64,000 bases of DNA from an uncultured Pelagibacteraceae bacterium (GTDB taxonomy: Bacteria; Pseudomonadota; Alphaproteobacteria; Pelagibacterales; Pelagibacteraceae), in NCBI GenBank assembly GCA_902624015.1, contig CACNVV010000004.1, forward strand, positions 1 through 64,000, written 5' to 3'. Under the pieces are notes generated by a model. That model made no database searches. It saw nothing but the letters and a program-made list of their open reading frames with translations, and was not told the DNA's origin. The translations under genes and the position numbers were made by a program. Each line of letters opens with the position of its first letter. Within the stretch, counting starts at the first letter, position 1. This document shows, piece by piece, positions 53,953-61,838 of this stretch.

Positions 53953-55281
53953 TTAGCTTACAGCTTTTAAATTACCTTTTGAAGATTTATTCAATGCTTG
54001 ATCAAGATCCTCAATAATATCATCAATGTGTTCAATACCGATACAAAGTCTTACATAACTTTGTGTAACACCTGATGCAGCTAGCTCTTTCTCATTTAAT
54101 TGACTATGAGTTGTACTTGCTGGATGAATAGCTAAACTTCTAGCATCACCAATATTAGCTACGTGATAGAACATTTTTAAAGACTCGATAAATTTTTTAC
54201 CAGCTTCAATTCCACCTTTAAGCTCGATACCAATCATTGGTCCATTTCCACCTTTAAGATATTTTTTTGCTCTATCGGCAATGGGTTTATCGTGTTCTGT
54301 AGAATAAATAACTTTTGTAACTTCTTTATGTTTTTTAAGAAAATCAACTACATACTCAGCGTTAGCGCAATGTTGTCTCATTCTTAAAGCAACCGTTTCA
54401 AGTCCTTGAATTATTGCAAAAGCATTATCTGGAGCCAGAGCTGATCCTAAGTCTCTCAATAAACAAACTCTTGCTCTAACAGCAAAGGGAACATTAGCAC
54501 CAGTTAATTCTGGTACAGCTTTTCCCCAAATAACACCACCATAACTTGCATCTGGTTCGTTAAATAATGGTTGTCTTTTTGGATCTGCGGTCCAATCAAA
54601 ATTACCACTATCAACGATACTACCCGCTACAGCTGTACCATGACCACCTATATATTTTGTAAGTGAGTGAATTACTACTGCAGCTCCATGTTCAATCGGT
54701 CTGCATATTACTGGTGCAGCTGTGTTATCCATTATTAATGGTATATTATATTTTCTTCCAATGTCAGAAACTTCCTTTATTGGAAACACCCTTAAATATG
54801 GATTTGGTAAAGTTTCACCGTAAAAAGCTCTAGTTTTATCATCTATTAACTTTTCAAAATTTTCAGGATTACTTGGATCTGCATATCTTATCTCTATCCC
54901 AAGTTTGCTAAGTGTATGTGTAAATAAAGATACTGTACCACCATAAAGATCAGTTGAGCTTACTATATTATCACCGGCTTGGGCTACATTTAATACAGCA
55001 AACGTTGATGCAGTTTGACCTGAGGATACAGTTACACATGATAGGCCACCTTCAAGAGCTGCAACTCTTTTTTCCAGGACATCATTTGTTGGGTTCATTA
55101 TACGAGTGTAGATATTACCAAATTCTTTAAGAGCGAAAAGGTTAGCAGCGTGCTCTGTATTGTTAAATTGGTACGATGTTGTTCTATAAATTGGAACAGC
55201 TACTGCGTTAGTCGCTGGATCACTCCTATAGTCACCACCATGTATGGCAATAGTTTCAGGGTTATTTCTTTTTTTAGTCAT
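53953..55281 (-). CDS. metY: O-acetylhomoserine sulfhydrylase-type PLP enzyme
   Basis: VPIYRTTSYQFNNTEHAANLFAL; VIHSLTKYIGGHGTAVAG; 442 aa. Confidence 0.95.
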   Translation of the reverse strand: MTKKRNNPETIAIHGGDYRSDPATNAVAVPIYRTTSYQFNNTEHAANLFALKEFGNIYTRIMNPTNDVLEKRVAALEGGLSCVTVSSGQTASTFAVLNVAQAGDNIVSSTDLYGGTVSLFTHTLSKLGIEIRYADPSNPENFEKLIDDKTRAFYGETLPNPYLRVFPIKEVSDIGRKYNIPLIMDNTAAPVICRPIEHGAAVVIHSLTKYIGGHGTAVAGSIVDSGNFDWTADPKRQPLFNEPDASYGGVIWGKAVPELTGANVPFAVRARVCLLRDLGSALAPDNAFAIIQGLETVALRMRQHCANAEYVVDFLKKHKEVTKVIYSTEHDKPIADRAKKYLKGGNGPMIGIELKGGIEAGKKFIESLKMFYHVANIGDARSLAIHPASTTHSQLNEKELAASGVTQSYVRLCIGIEHIDDIIEDLDQALNKSSKGNLKAVS

Positions 55282-55284
55282 TTT

Positions 55285-55340
55285 ACTCCTTTTTTAGTGC
55301 TTCAACATTATGTTAGGCGCACAATACAGTTCAAATGCCT
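55285..55340 (-). ncRNA. SAM-V-like riboswitch aptamer in the metY leader, covering the Shine-Dalgarno region
   Basis: Minus strand AGGCAUUUGAACUGUAUUGUGCGCCUAACAUAAUGUUGAAGCACUAAAAAAGGAGU; AGGC/GCCU stem, internal AACA/UGUU hairpin; ends 4 nt before AUG. Confidence 0.82.
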
Positions 55341-55366
55341 ACCGATTTTATTAATTTTATGAAATT

Positions 55367-55411
55367 TCCATTTTAGCAGTTATAAGCCCGCAATAGGATC
55401 AAATCGGCATC
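55367..55411 (-). ncRNA. SAM-II-like riboswitch aptamer upstream of the SAM-V-like element
   Basis: Minus strand GAUGCCGAUUUGAUCCUAUUGCGGGCUUAUAACUGCUAAAAUGGA; matches the SAM-II pattern GAUUU-N-CC-UAUUGC..GCUAAAA-GG; UCC/GGA pseudoknot available. Confidence 0.72.
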
Positions 55412-55455
55412 TTTTTTTTAGCATATTAGCTACATATTTCAAGCTAAATATAAAA

Positions 55456-55483
55456 TTGACTTTGTAATTATTAATAGTATTAA
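55456..55483 (+). promoter_or_regulatory. Candidate promoter of rplM-rpsI
   Basis: TTGACT, 16-nt spacer, TATTAA; shares TTGACTTTG with the rpsM promoter candidate. Confidence 0.5.
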
Positions 55484-55493
55484 TCCTCGCACA

Positions 55494-55952
55494 ATGACAA
55501 AATTCACTAAAAAAGACCAATTAAATTCATCTTGGTATGAAATAGACGCGAAGAATGCAGTAGTTGGAAGATTAGCAACTGTTGTTTCCAACATTATAAG
55601 AGGCAAGAACAAAACTACATATACACCTCATATGGATGATGGTGACTTTGTTGTTGTTAAAAATATTGAACAAGCAAAATTTACTGGAAAAAAATTTCAA
55701 GATAAAAAATATTATAGACACACTGGTCATCCAGGTGGAATTAAAGTTACAACACCTGAGAAGCTTCATGAAAAAAAACCCGGAGAAACTTTAAAAATGG
55801 CTGTTAAAAGAATGTTACCTGGTGGAGTATTGGGGAGAAAACAATTAACAAAATTAAAAATTTATGCAGGAAATGAACATCCGCATTCAGCACAAAATCC
55901 GACTGTAATAGATTTAGATAAATTAAACAGAAAAAATATAGCTAGAAACTAA
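55494..55952 (+). CDS. rplM: 50S ribosomal protein L13
   Basis: SWYEIDAKNAVVGRLATVVSNIIRGKNKTTYTPHMDDGD. Confidence 0.97.
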   Translation: MTKFTKKDQLNSSWYEIDAKNAVVGRLATVVSNIIRGKNKTTYTPHMDDGDFVVVKNIEQAKFTGKKFQDKKYYRHTGHPGGIKVTTPEKLHEKKPGETLKMAVKRMLPGGVLGRKQLTKLKIYAGNEHPHSAQNPTVIDLDKLNRKNIARN

Positions 55953-55953
55953 G

Positions 55954-56391
55954 ATGGAAAATACTCAATCAGCATCAAAATCTCCAAAATTAAAATTAGA
56001 TTTTAAAGATAGTAAATACGCTACTGGTAGAAGAAAAACATCAATTGCAAAAGTTTGGTTAAAAAAAGGTTCTGGCAAAATTTATGTAAATGGTAAATTA
56101 TTTAGTGATTATTTTGCAGACGAAACTCATAAAATGCAAATTACAAGACCTTTCGAGATTATTAATCAGGCTACAGATTATGATGTAAGATGTAGCGTAA
56201 AAGGAGGTGGACCTACAGGCCAAGCAGGGGCTATGGTTCATGGTATTTCTAAAGCTTTAGTATTATTTGATGAAAATCTAAAAGCCACCTTAAAAACAGA
56301 GAAACTTACTACTAGAGACTCAAGAGCAGTTGAGAGAAAGAAACCTGGTAGAAGAAAAGCTAGAAGAAGCTTCCAATTCTCTAAAAGATAA
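55954..56391 (+). CDS. rpsI: 30S ribosomal protein S9
   Basis: YATGRRKTSIAKVWLKKGSGKIYVNGK; TRDSRAVERKKPGRRKARRSFQFSKR. Confidence 0.97.
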   Translation: MENTQSASKSPKLKLDFKDSKYATGRRKTSIAKVWLKKGSGKIYVNGKLFSDYFADETHKMQITRPFEIINQATDYDVRCSVKGGGPTGQAGAMVHGISKALVLFDENLKATLKTEKLTTRDSRAVERKKPGRRKARRSFQFSKR

Positions 56392-56424
56392 TTTTTTTTT
56401 AATTTTTAACTGTTATAATAAAAA

Positions 56425-57447
56425 ATGCCTAAGCTTAATGCATTAGTTGCTGGATCAACCGGATATATTGGTGTTCAATTAATTAAATTATTAGTTAAAC
56501 ACAAATATATTAATGTTAAATACCTTTGTGGAAATTCCTCTGTAGGTAAAAGTATTAAATTTTACGATAAATCTTTATCTAGATATAAATTACCAAAAAT
56601 TTTAAAATTTAATAAAAAATTATTAAAAGATGTTCAGGTTATTTTTACAGCTCTTCCAAATGGAGAAGCACAAGATATATCAAAACATTTAGGCACAAAT
56701 CATACTCTTATCGATCTTGCTGCAGATTTTAGATTAGCTAAAGCTTCTGATTATTTAAAGTGGTACAAACAGAAACATCGTGCAAATAATTTGATAAAGA
56801 AAAGTATCTATTTACTTCCAGAAATAAACAGAAGTGAGATTAAAAAGTACAATATTATTTCATGTCCTGGCTGTTATCCAACTTCTATTCTGTTGCCTTT
56901 GATACCTTTGTTTAAAAAAAATTTGATTAAACTTAATAGCATAATAATTGACTCAAAATCTGGGTATTCAGGTGCTGGTAGAGGTGTTCACAAAAAATAT
57001 AAAGACAAAAATCTATACGAGTCTTTAAGTGCATATGGAGTTGGTTTCCATCGTCATAATTCTGAAATAGATCAAATGTTAAAAAAATTTACTAAGAAAG
57101 AATTTCAATTTAGTTTTACTCCTCACTTGTCACCAATGTTTAGAGGCATTTTAAGTACAATATATCTAGACTTAAAAAAAAATATTTCTCAATCAAAAGT
57201 ATTAAACACATTAGCTAATTTTTATAAAAATGAGAAATTTGTAAAAATATTAAAATTAAACTCATTGTTAAGCACTAATGACGTAATAAATACTAACAAT
57301 TGTTATATTTCAGTATGTAAATCTAAATATAGCAATAAAATAATAATTCTTTCAGCTATTGATAATTTAATAAAGGGTGGGGCAGGTCAAGCTGTGCAAA
57401 ATTTAAATAATAAATTTAATTTCCCTGAAAAAACTGGATTAAAATGA
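56425..57447 (+). CDS. argC: N-acetyl-gamma-glutamyl-phosphate reductase
   Basis: VAGSTGYIGVQLIKLL; SCPGCYPTSILLPL; SGYSGAGRG. Confidence 0.95.
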   Translation: MPKLNALVAGSTGYIGVQLIKLLVKHKYINVKYLCGNSSVGKSIKFYDKSLSRYKLPKILKFNKKLLKDVQVIFTALPNGEAQDISKHLGTNHTLIDLAADFRLAKASDYLKWYKQKHRANNLIKKSIYLLPEINRSEIKKYNIISCPGCYPTSILLPLIPLFKKNLIKLNSIIIDSKSGYSGAGRGVHKKYKDKNLYESLSAYGVGFHRHNSEIDQMLKKFTKKEFQFSFTPHLSPMFRGILSTIYLDLKKNISQSKVLNTLANFYKNEKFVKILKLNSLLSTNDVINTNNCYISVCKSKYSNKIIILSAIDNLIKGGAGQAVQNLNNKFNFPEKTGLK

Positions 57448-57671
57448 GAAGTTTATTAATAATTTTTTTTTCGTTAATTATATCTAATTGTTCTCTAAAT
57501 AAAGATTCTCAGTATTGGACAGAAAATTCTATTGAAAGTAAAACTAATCAAAAAAAATTAAATGAAATATTAAAAAAGGCAGACGATATAACATCAATGA
57601 CATTAGAGGAATATGAGATTTATATAGATGACTATACAAAAAAGAGTAATTATCCGGATATAAGTAAATGA
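57444..57671 (+). CDS. Small predicted lipoprotein
   Basis: Hydrophobic signal followed by Cys (LIISNCSLN), 75 aa, tightly coupled to argC and hom. Confidence 0.65.
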   Translation: MRSLLIIFFSLIISNCSLNKDSQYWTENSIESKTNQKKLNEILKKADDITSMTLEEYEIYIDDYTKKSNYPDISK

Positions 57672-58960
57672 GTAAATTAATAAATATTGCTGTAATAGGG
57701 CTCGGCCAAGTAGGTAATTATTTACTAAATGAATTAAATACCAAAAAGAGAGATATTGAACTTAAAACAGGAAAGAAAATAAGAGTAGTTGCTGTATCTG
57801 CTAGAAATATTAATAAAAAAAGAAAGTTTAAAGTTAATAAAAAAATATTTTATAAAAATCCATTAGAAATTTTTAAGAAAAATAAAATTGATATACTATT
57901 TGAAGCTATAGGTCTATCAGATGGCATTTCAAAAAAAGTTGTAGAAACAGCTTTAAAAAATAAAATCCATGTTATTACACCTAATAAAGCCTTAATTTCA
58001 AAACATGGGAATGAATTAGCAAAATTAGCAGAAAAAAATAAAGTTAATTTAGAATTTGAAGCATCAGTTGCTGGCGGTATCCCAATATTAAGATCAATTA
58101 AAGAAGGATTAGCAACAAACAAAATATCAAAAGTTTATGGAATTCTTAACGGCACCTCAAATTACATTTTATCCGAGATGGAAAATTCAAATGAAAATTT
58201 TGCAGATGTTTTAAAAAAAGCACAGATGTTTGGTTATGCTGAACCTGGTAATCCTAAATTAGACTTAAACGGTTTTGATGCATTTGCCAAAGTAAGAATT
58301 TTGTCTGCATTAGCTTTTAATAGTAAAATTTCAAAACATAAATGCTTAATGGAAGGAATAGAAAAAATAGAATTGAAGGACATTGAAATTGCAAATCAAT
58401 TAGATTTAAGAATAAAACTTCTTGGTATTTCTGAGCTGAAGAATAATCAACTTTTTGAGACTGTTCATCCATGCTTAGTTAGTAAAAAATCCTATATTGG
58501 TAATGTTAATGGTGTAATGAATGCAGTTATATTACAGGGTAAGCCAGTTGGTGAAAGTGTATTACAAGGGGAAGGAGCAGGACCTGGACCTACATCATCA
58601 TCATTACTTTCCGATTTGTTATCTATTTTACGTGGTAATATAAAGAAACCTTTTGGTGTTACTGTTTCAAAGCTTAAATCTTTAAAACCATACAATGTAA
58701 ACAATTACGTTAATTCATTATATTTAAGGTTCGAAGTAAAAGATAAACCCGGTGTATTATCTCAAATAACTAATCGTCTAGCTAAATATAAAATATCTGT
58801 AAAAAGATTGATTCAGACACCTGATAAGAAAAATAACAAAGCAACAATTGTTATAATTACACATAAAACATCTGAAATTAACTGCCATAATTGCTTATCG
58901 ATTTTTAAGAAAAACAAAAATATATTAAAAACCATAACATTAATTAGATTGCTTGGTTAA
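57668..58960 (+). CDS. hom: Homoserine dehydrogenase
   Basis: IAVIGLGQVGNYLLNEL; ASVAGGIPILRSIKEGLATNKISKVYGILNGTSNYIL; C-terminal ACT domain. Confidence 0.96.
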   Translation: MSKLINIAVIGLGQVGNYLLNELNTKKRDIELKTGKKIRVVAVSARNINKKRKFKVNKKIFYKNPLEIFKKNKIDILFEAIGLSDGISKKVVETALKNKIHVITPNKALISKHGNELAKLAEKNKVNLEFEASVAGGIPILRSIKEGLATNKISKVYGILNGTSNYILSEMENSNENFADVLKKAQMFGYAEPGNPKLDLNGFDAFAKVRILSALAFNSKISKHKCLMEGIEKIELKDIEIANQLDLRIKLLGISELKNNQLFETVHPCLVSKKSYIGNVNGVMNAVILQGKPVGESVLQGEGAGPGPTSSSLLSDLLSILRGNIKKPFGVTVSKLKSLKPYNVNNYVNSLYLRFEVKDKPGVLSQITNRLAKYKISVKRLIQTPDKKNNKATIVIITHKTSEINCHNCLSIFKKNKNILKTITLIRLLG

Positions 58961-59859
58961 TGGAAATTTATTTAAAACTTCTTGAAGTTTTATTTCCTGT
59001 TTTTTTTATTATTGCAATTGGATACTTTATTGGGAAAAAAAATCCTAAACTAGATACAGATTTTATTACAAATTTTGCAGGTAACATTGGAAGCCCTGCT
59101 ATGGTTTTTTATTCAATAACAACCACGGGTATTACTTTTTCGATATTTATAGAGTATTTTTGGTATTCATTAATTGCAATTTTGGGATTTAGTTTAACCG
59201 GTTTAATTTTTTTAAAGTTTCTAAAAAAGGATCTAATTACTGAACTTCCGCCATTTATATTACCAAATACAGGGAATATGGGATTGCCATTATGTTTATT
59301 TGCTTATGGAAACCAAGGTCTTGGAATTGCAGCAACAATTTCTTCTCTAGTAATCCTTTTTCATTTTACTCTTGGAGTTTTTTTGGCAAGTAAGAAACTA
59401 GAATTTTCATTACTTTTAAAAAGTCCTCCTGTTTATGCAATTATCATATCAGTTTTGTTTTTATTTTTTGAAATAGAAGTGCCAATCTTTTTGGTAAATA
59501 CCACTATGATGTTAACCTATGCTGCAATTTTTTTAATATTAATGTCTTTAGGAATAGCATTAACAAGATTTAAAGTCTTTTCATTCAAGTCAGCATTTAT
59601 TTCATCTATTGCACGTGTATTAATTGGACCAATTATTGGATTTGTTATGATTAAATATTTTAATCTATCTGGATTTGCGGCAGGCGTATTATTAATACAG
59701 TGCTCAATGCCAAGCGCTGTTTTAACTTACTTGGTAGGATCGATATATTCATCAAAACAGGTCGTTGATAGTATTGCAAGCATGATTGTTGTTTCAACTA
59801 TAATGTCATTCATTACTGTTCCTATTACTATATTCTTTGCTTTAAAATACTTTTATTAA
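58960..59859 (+). CDS. AEC family transporter (auxin efflux carrier type)
   Basis: Two-half membrane protein, LPNTGNMGLPLCLFAYGNQGLGIA, CSMPSAVLTYLVGSIY. Confidence 0.88.
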   Translation: MEIYLKLLEVLFPVFFIIAIGYFIGKKNPKLDTDFITNFAGNIGSPAMVFYSITTTGITFSIFIEYFWYSLIAILGFSLTGLIFLKFLKKDLITELPPFILPNTGNMGLPLCLFAYGNQGLGIAATISSLVILFHFTLGVFLASKKLEFSLLLKSPPVYAIIISVLFLFFEIEVPIFLVNTTMMLTYAAIFLILMSLGIALTRFKVFSFKSAFISSIARVLIGPIIGFVMIKYFNLSGFAAGVLLIQCSMPSAVLTYLVGSIYSSKQVVDSIASMIVVSTIMSFITVPITIFFALKYFY

Positions 59860-59875
59860 GATATATCCTTCTTTT

Positions 59876-60727
59876 ATGAAGGCTATAATTTTAAATGCTT
59901 CTGCTTGGATGATTGTTCCTGTCATGGATGCTTTTGCTAAGTATTTAAGCTCATCTATGGACGTATTGCAGATTACATGGGCTAGATATTTTTTTACTGT
60001 AGTTTTTACGTTGTCCTTAATGCTTATCTTTTATAGACAATCATTAGTTTGGACAAAAAAACCAACACTTCAATTAATAAGAGGATTAATTTTTGTTTTT
60101 TCTACTTACTTATTTTTTTATGCAATATCCGAAATTTCTCTTCCAAAAGCTTTAACCTTAGCTTTTGTAGCTCCAATTTGTGTTACAGCCTTATCTCCAT
60201 TTTTTTTAAATGAGAAAGTAGGGGTGAAGAGATGGACTGCTGTATCATTAGGTTTTATTGGAACTTTAATTGTAATTAGACCTGGCTTTATTGAGCTTAA
60301 CTTGGCTACAATGGCAGCTTTAGGTAATGGAATTTGCTATGGATTTTACCTTATAATCACAAGGAAGCTCAGTACCTCTGATAACCCACTCTTAACGCTT
60401 TTACTCTCAGGTTTGATAGGAACCATTATTATTAGTCTATTTATGCCTTCTGTTTGGGTAAATCCTACGTCAAATCAGTGGATTTTAATGGCTTTAATCG
60501 GCCTTATAGCCTCTGTAGCGCATCTTTTCCTCATATTATCACTTAAATACGCTGATGCCTCTAAATTAGCTCCTTTAGGCTATACAGAAATTATTACAAA
60601 TATACTAATTAGTTACTATTTCTTTCATGAATTACCTGATAATTGGACTTATTTAGGTTTGTTTATTATTGTTCTCAGTGGTTTATATATTTCTAGAAGA
60701 GAATATTTGCTTACTAGTTCTAAGTAA
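59876..60727 (+). CDS. EamA/DMT-family transporter
   Basis: About 10 TM, RYFFTVVFTL, LIRGLIFVFSTYLFFYAISEISLPKALTLAFVAPICVTALSPFFLNEKV. Confidence 0.9.
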   Translation: MKAIILNASAWMIVPVMDAFAKYLSSSMDVLQITWARYFFTVVFTLSLMLIFYRQSLVWTKKPTLQLIRGLIFVFSTYLFFYAISEISLPKALTLAFVAPICVTALSPFFLNEKVGVKRWTAVSLGFIGTLIVIRPGFIELNLATMAALGNGICYGFYLIITRKLSTSDNPLLTLLLSGLIGTIIISLFMPSVWVNPTSNQWILMALIGLIASVAHLFLILSLKYADASKLAPLGYTEIITNILISYYFFHELPDNWTYLGLFIIVLSGLYISRREYLLTSSK

Positions 60728-60747
60728 TAGTAAATAAATATTTACTA
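60728..60747. repeat. Inverted repeat TAGTAAATA-AA-TATTTACTA
   Basis: 9-bp perfect arms with 2-nt centre, just after the EamA stop codon. Confidence 0.6.
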
Positions 60748-61263
60748 ATATATAAAGTAATACTTTAATATATTAATTTAAACTATTGTAATTGTTATAT
60801 TAATTTATTATTATAATAAATATAAATTAAGTTAAATCATTTATTTTCTAAAAGAAAATTAAAAAATATTAGATACTCTTTTAAATAAACTAATGCAAAA
60901 ATATCAAGCTTGAAAGAGAAAATAAAGCACTATGCTTAAAAGTATTTAATACCAATGTTTTTTTAATCTAATTATGTACAAAATTCAAAATTCTTATTAA
61001 AGCAAGTGGGTAGGGGAACAAAAATTCATAAAAAATTCCATAAAATTTGATGCTAAAATAAGCCTTGTTATCATTGAAAAGTAGAGCAATGCAGTTATAG
61101 AATATGTGTTTTAAACGGCCATAGAGGTGCTTTATTTTGATATATCTCGATATATAGTACAACTGAAGGATGCATAACACTATTCATGCTAAAATACGAT
61201 TAAATATTGAAAAAACATTGATTTTACTTGTGTTTTTGACCATAAAATAGTCTTAAAAAGCCA

Positions 61264-61533
61264 CTAAATATCAACTTTTTCAGATCTCAATAAACGCAGC
61301 TTAGTCTTAATTCCACCTCTTCCTGAGTAGCCTCCAAGACCTCCATCGGACCTAATTACTCTATGACATGGTATTTTGGGAGCATAAGGGTTTTTTCCAC
61401 ATGCATTAGCTACAGCACGCGCTGATTTAGGTCTTTTTATAGCTATTGCTACCTGTTTATAGGTTTTAACAGTGCCTTTTGGTATAGTTTTAAGGTAATT
61501 CCAGACTTTTAATTGAAATTCAGTACCCTTCAT
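61264..61533 (-). CDS. ogt: Short methylated-DNA-protein cysteine methyltransferase (C-terminal domain only)
   Basis: IPCHRVIRSDGGLGGYSGG-like active site; about 89 aa; no N-terminal domain. Confidence 0.85.
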   Translation of the reverse strand: MKGTEFQLKVWNYLKTIPKGTVKTYKQVAIAIKRPKSARAVANACGKNPYAPKIPCHRVIRSDGGLGGYSGRGGIKTKLRLLRSEKVDI

Positions 61534-61703
61534 CAATAAAAATTTAAAATAATGAAGCAGACTATAAAGAAAACAGTTAAAATTGAAAGATAAATAGTTT
61601 CCAGTGTTTTTCCAGTTTTTCTATAATTAATAAAGCTTAATATTGCAAAACCAAAAGATGTTATTAAGAAATATATCGGTTCAATTACTCCATCTATGCC
61701 CAT
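61533..61703 (-). CDS. Small membrane protein (56 aa), not in the supplied ORF track
   Basis: MGIDGVIEPIYFLITSFGFAILSFINYRKTGKTLETIYLSILTVFFIVCFIILNFY; two hydrophobic segments; stop overlaps the ogt start as TGATG. Confidence 0.5.
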   Translation of the reverse strand: MGIDGVIEPIYFLITSFGFAILSFINYRKTGKTLETIYLSILTVFFIVCFIILNFY

Positions 61704-61776
61704 CTTTAATTAATATTTCATACTTCTTATCCTCACAATGCCATTAATTGTCCTTTAAATTAATAAATTATTTTAT

Positions 61777-61805
61777 TTGACATTATAAAATACCTGATAT
61801 ATTAC
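61777..61805 (+). promoter_or_regulatory. Candidate promoter of the tyrosine recombinase gene
   Basis: TTGACA (consensus), 17-nt spacer, TATTAC. Confidence 0.55.
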
Positions 61806-61835
61806 TAACGATAATTAATTGTTATCAATAGTAAT
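61801..61835. repeat. Bipartite 35-bp inverted repeat ATTACTA-N2-GATAA-N7-TTATC-N2-TAGTAAT
   Basis: Two pairs of perfect arms (7 bp outer, 5 bp inner), directly upstream of the recombinase start codon. Confidence 0.8.
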
Positions 61836-61838
61836 TTT

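Noticed and set aside
56391-56425. T-run after rpsI as an intrinsic terminator
   Set aside because: No convincing GC stem directly before the T tract
4883-58704. Many short ORFs antisense to conserved genes (e.g. 4883-5092, 7396-7644, 11650-11862, 13657-13938, 28049-28288, 58492-58704)
   Set aside because: Shadow ORFs on the opposite strand of clear core genes, without recognisable domains
60968-61180. 70-aa minus-strand ORF in the long gap
   Set aside because: No recognisable motif, biased AT-rich composition and no upstream ribosome-binding context; treated as non-coding
61000-61264. Plus-strand frame reading SKWVGEQKFIKNSIKFDAKISLVIIEK*...LYFDISRYIVQLKDA*... as a possible pseudogene
   Set aside because: About five or more stops in some 88 codons, which is about what random AT-rich DNA gives; no family recognised
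60789-61825. TAATTGTTAT at 60789-60798 repeated at 61816-61825 as possible attL/attR
   Set aside because: Only 10 bp of AT-rich identity without extended flanks; too likely by chance
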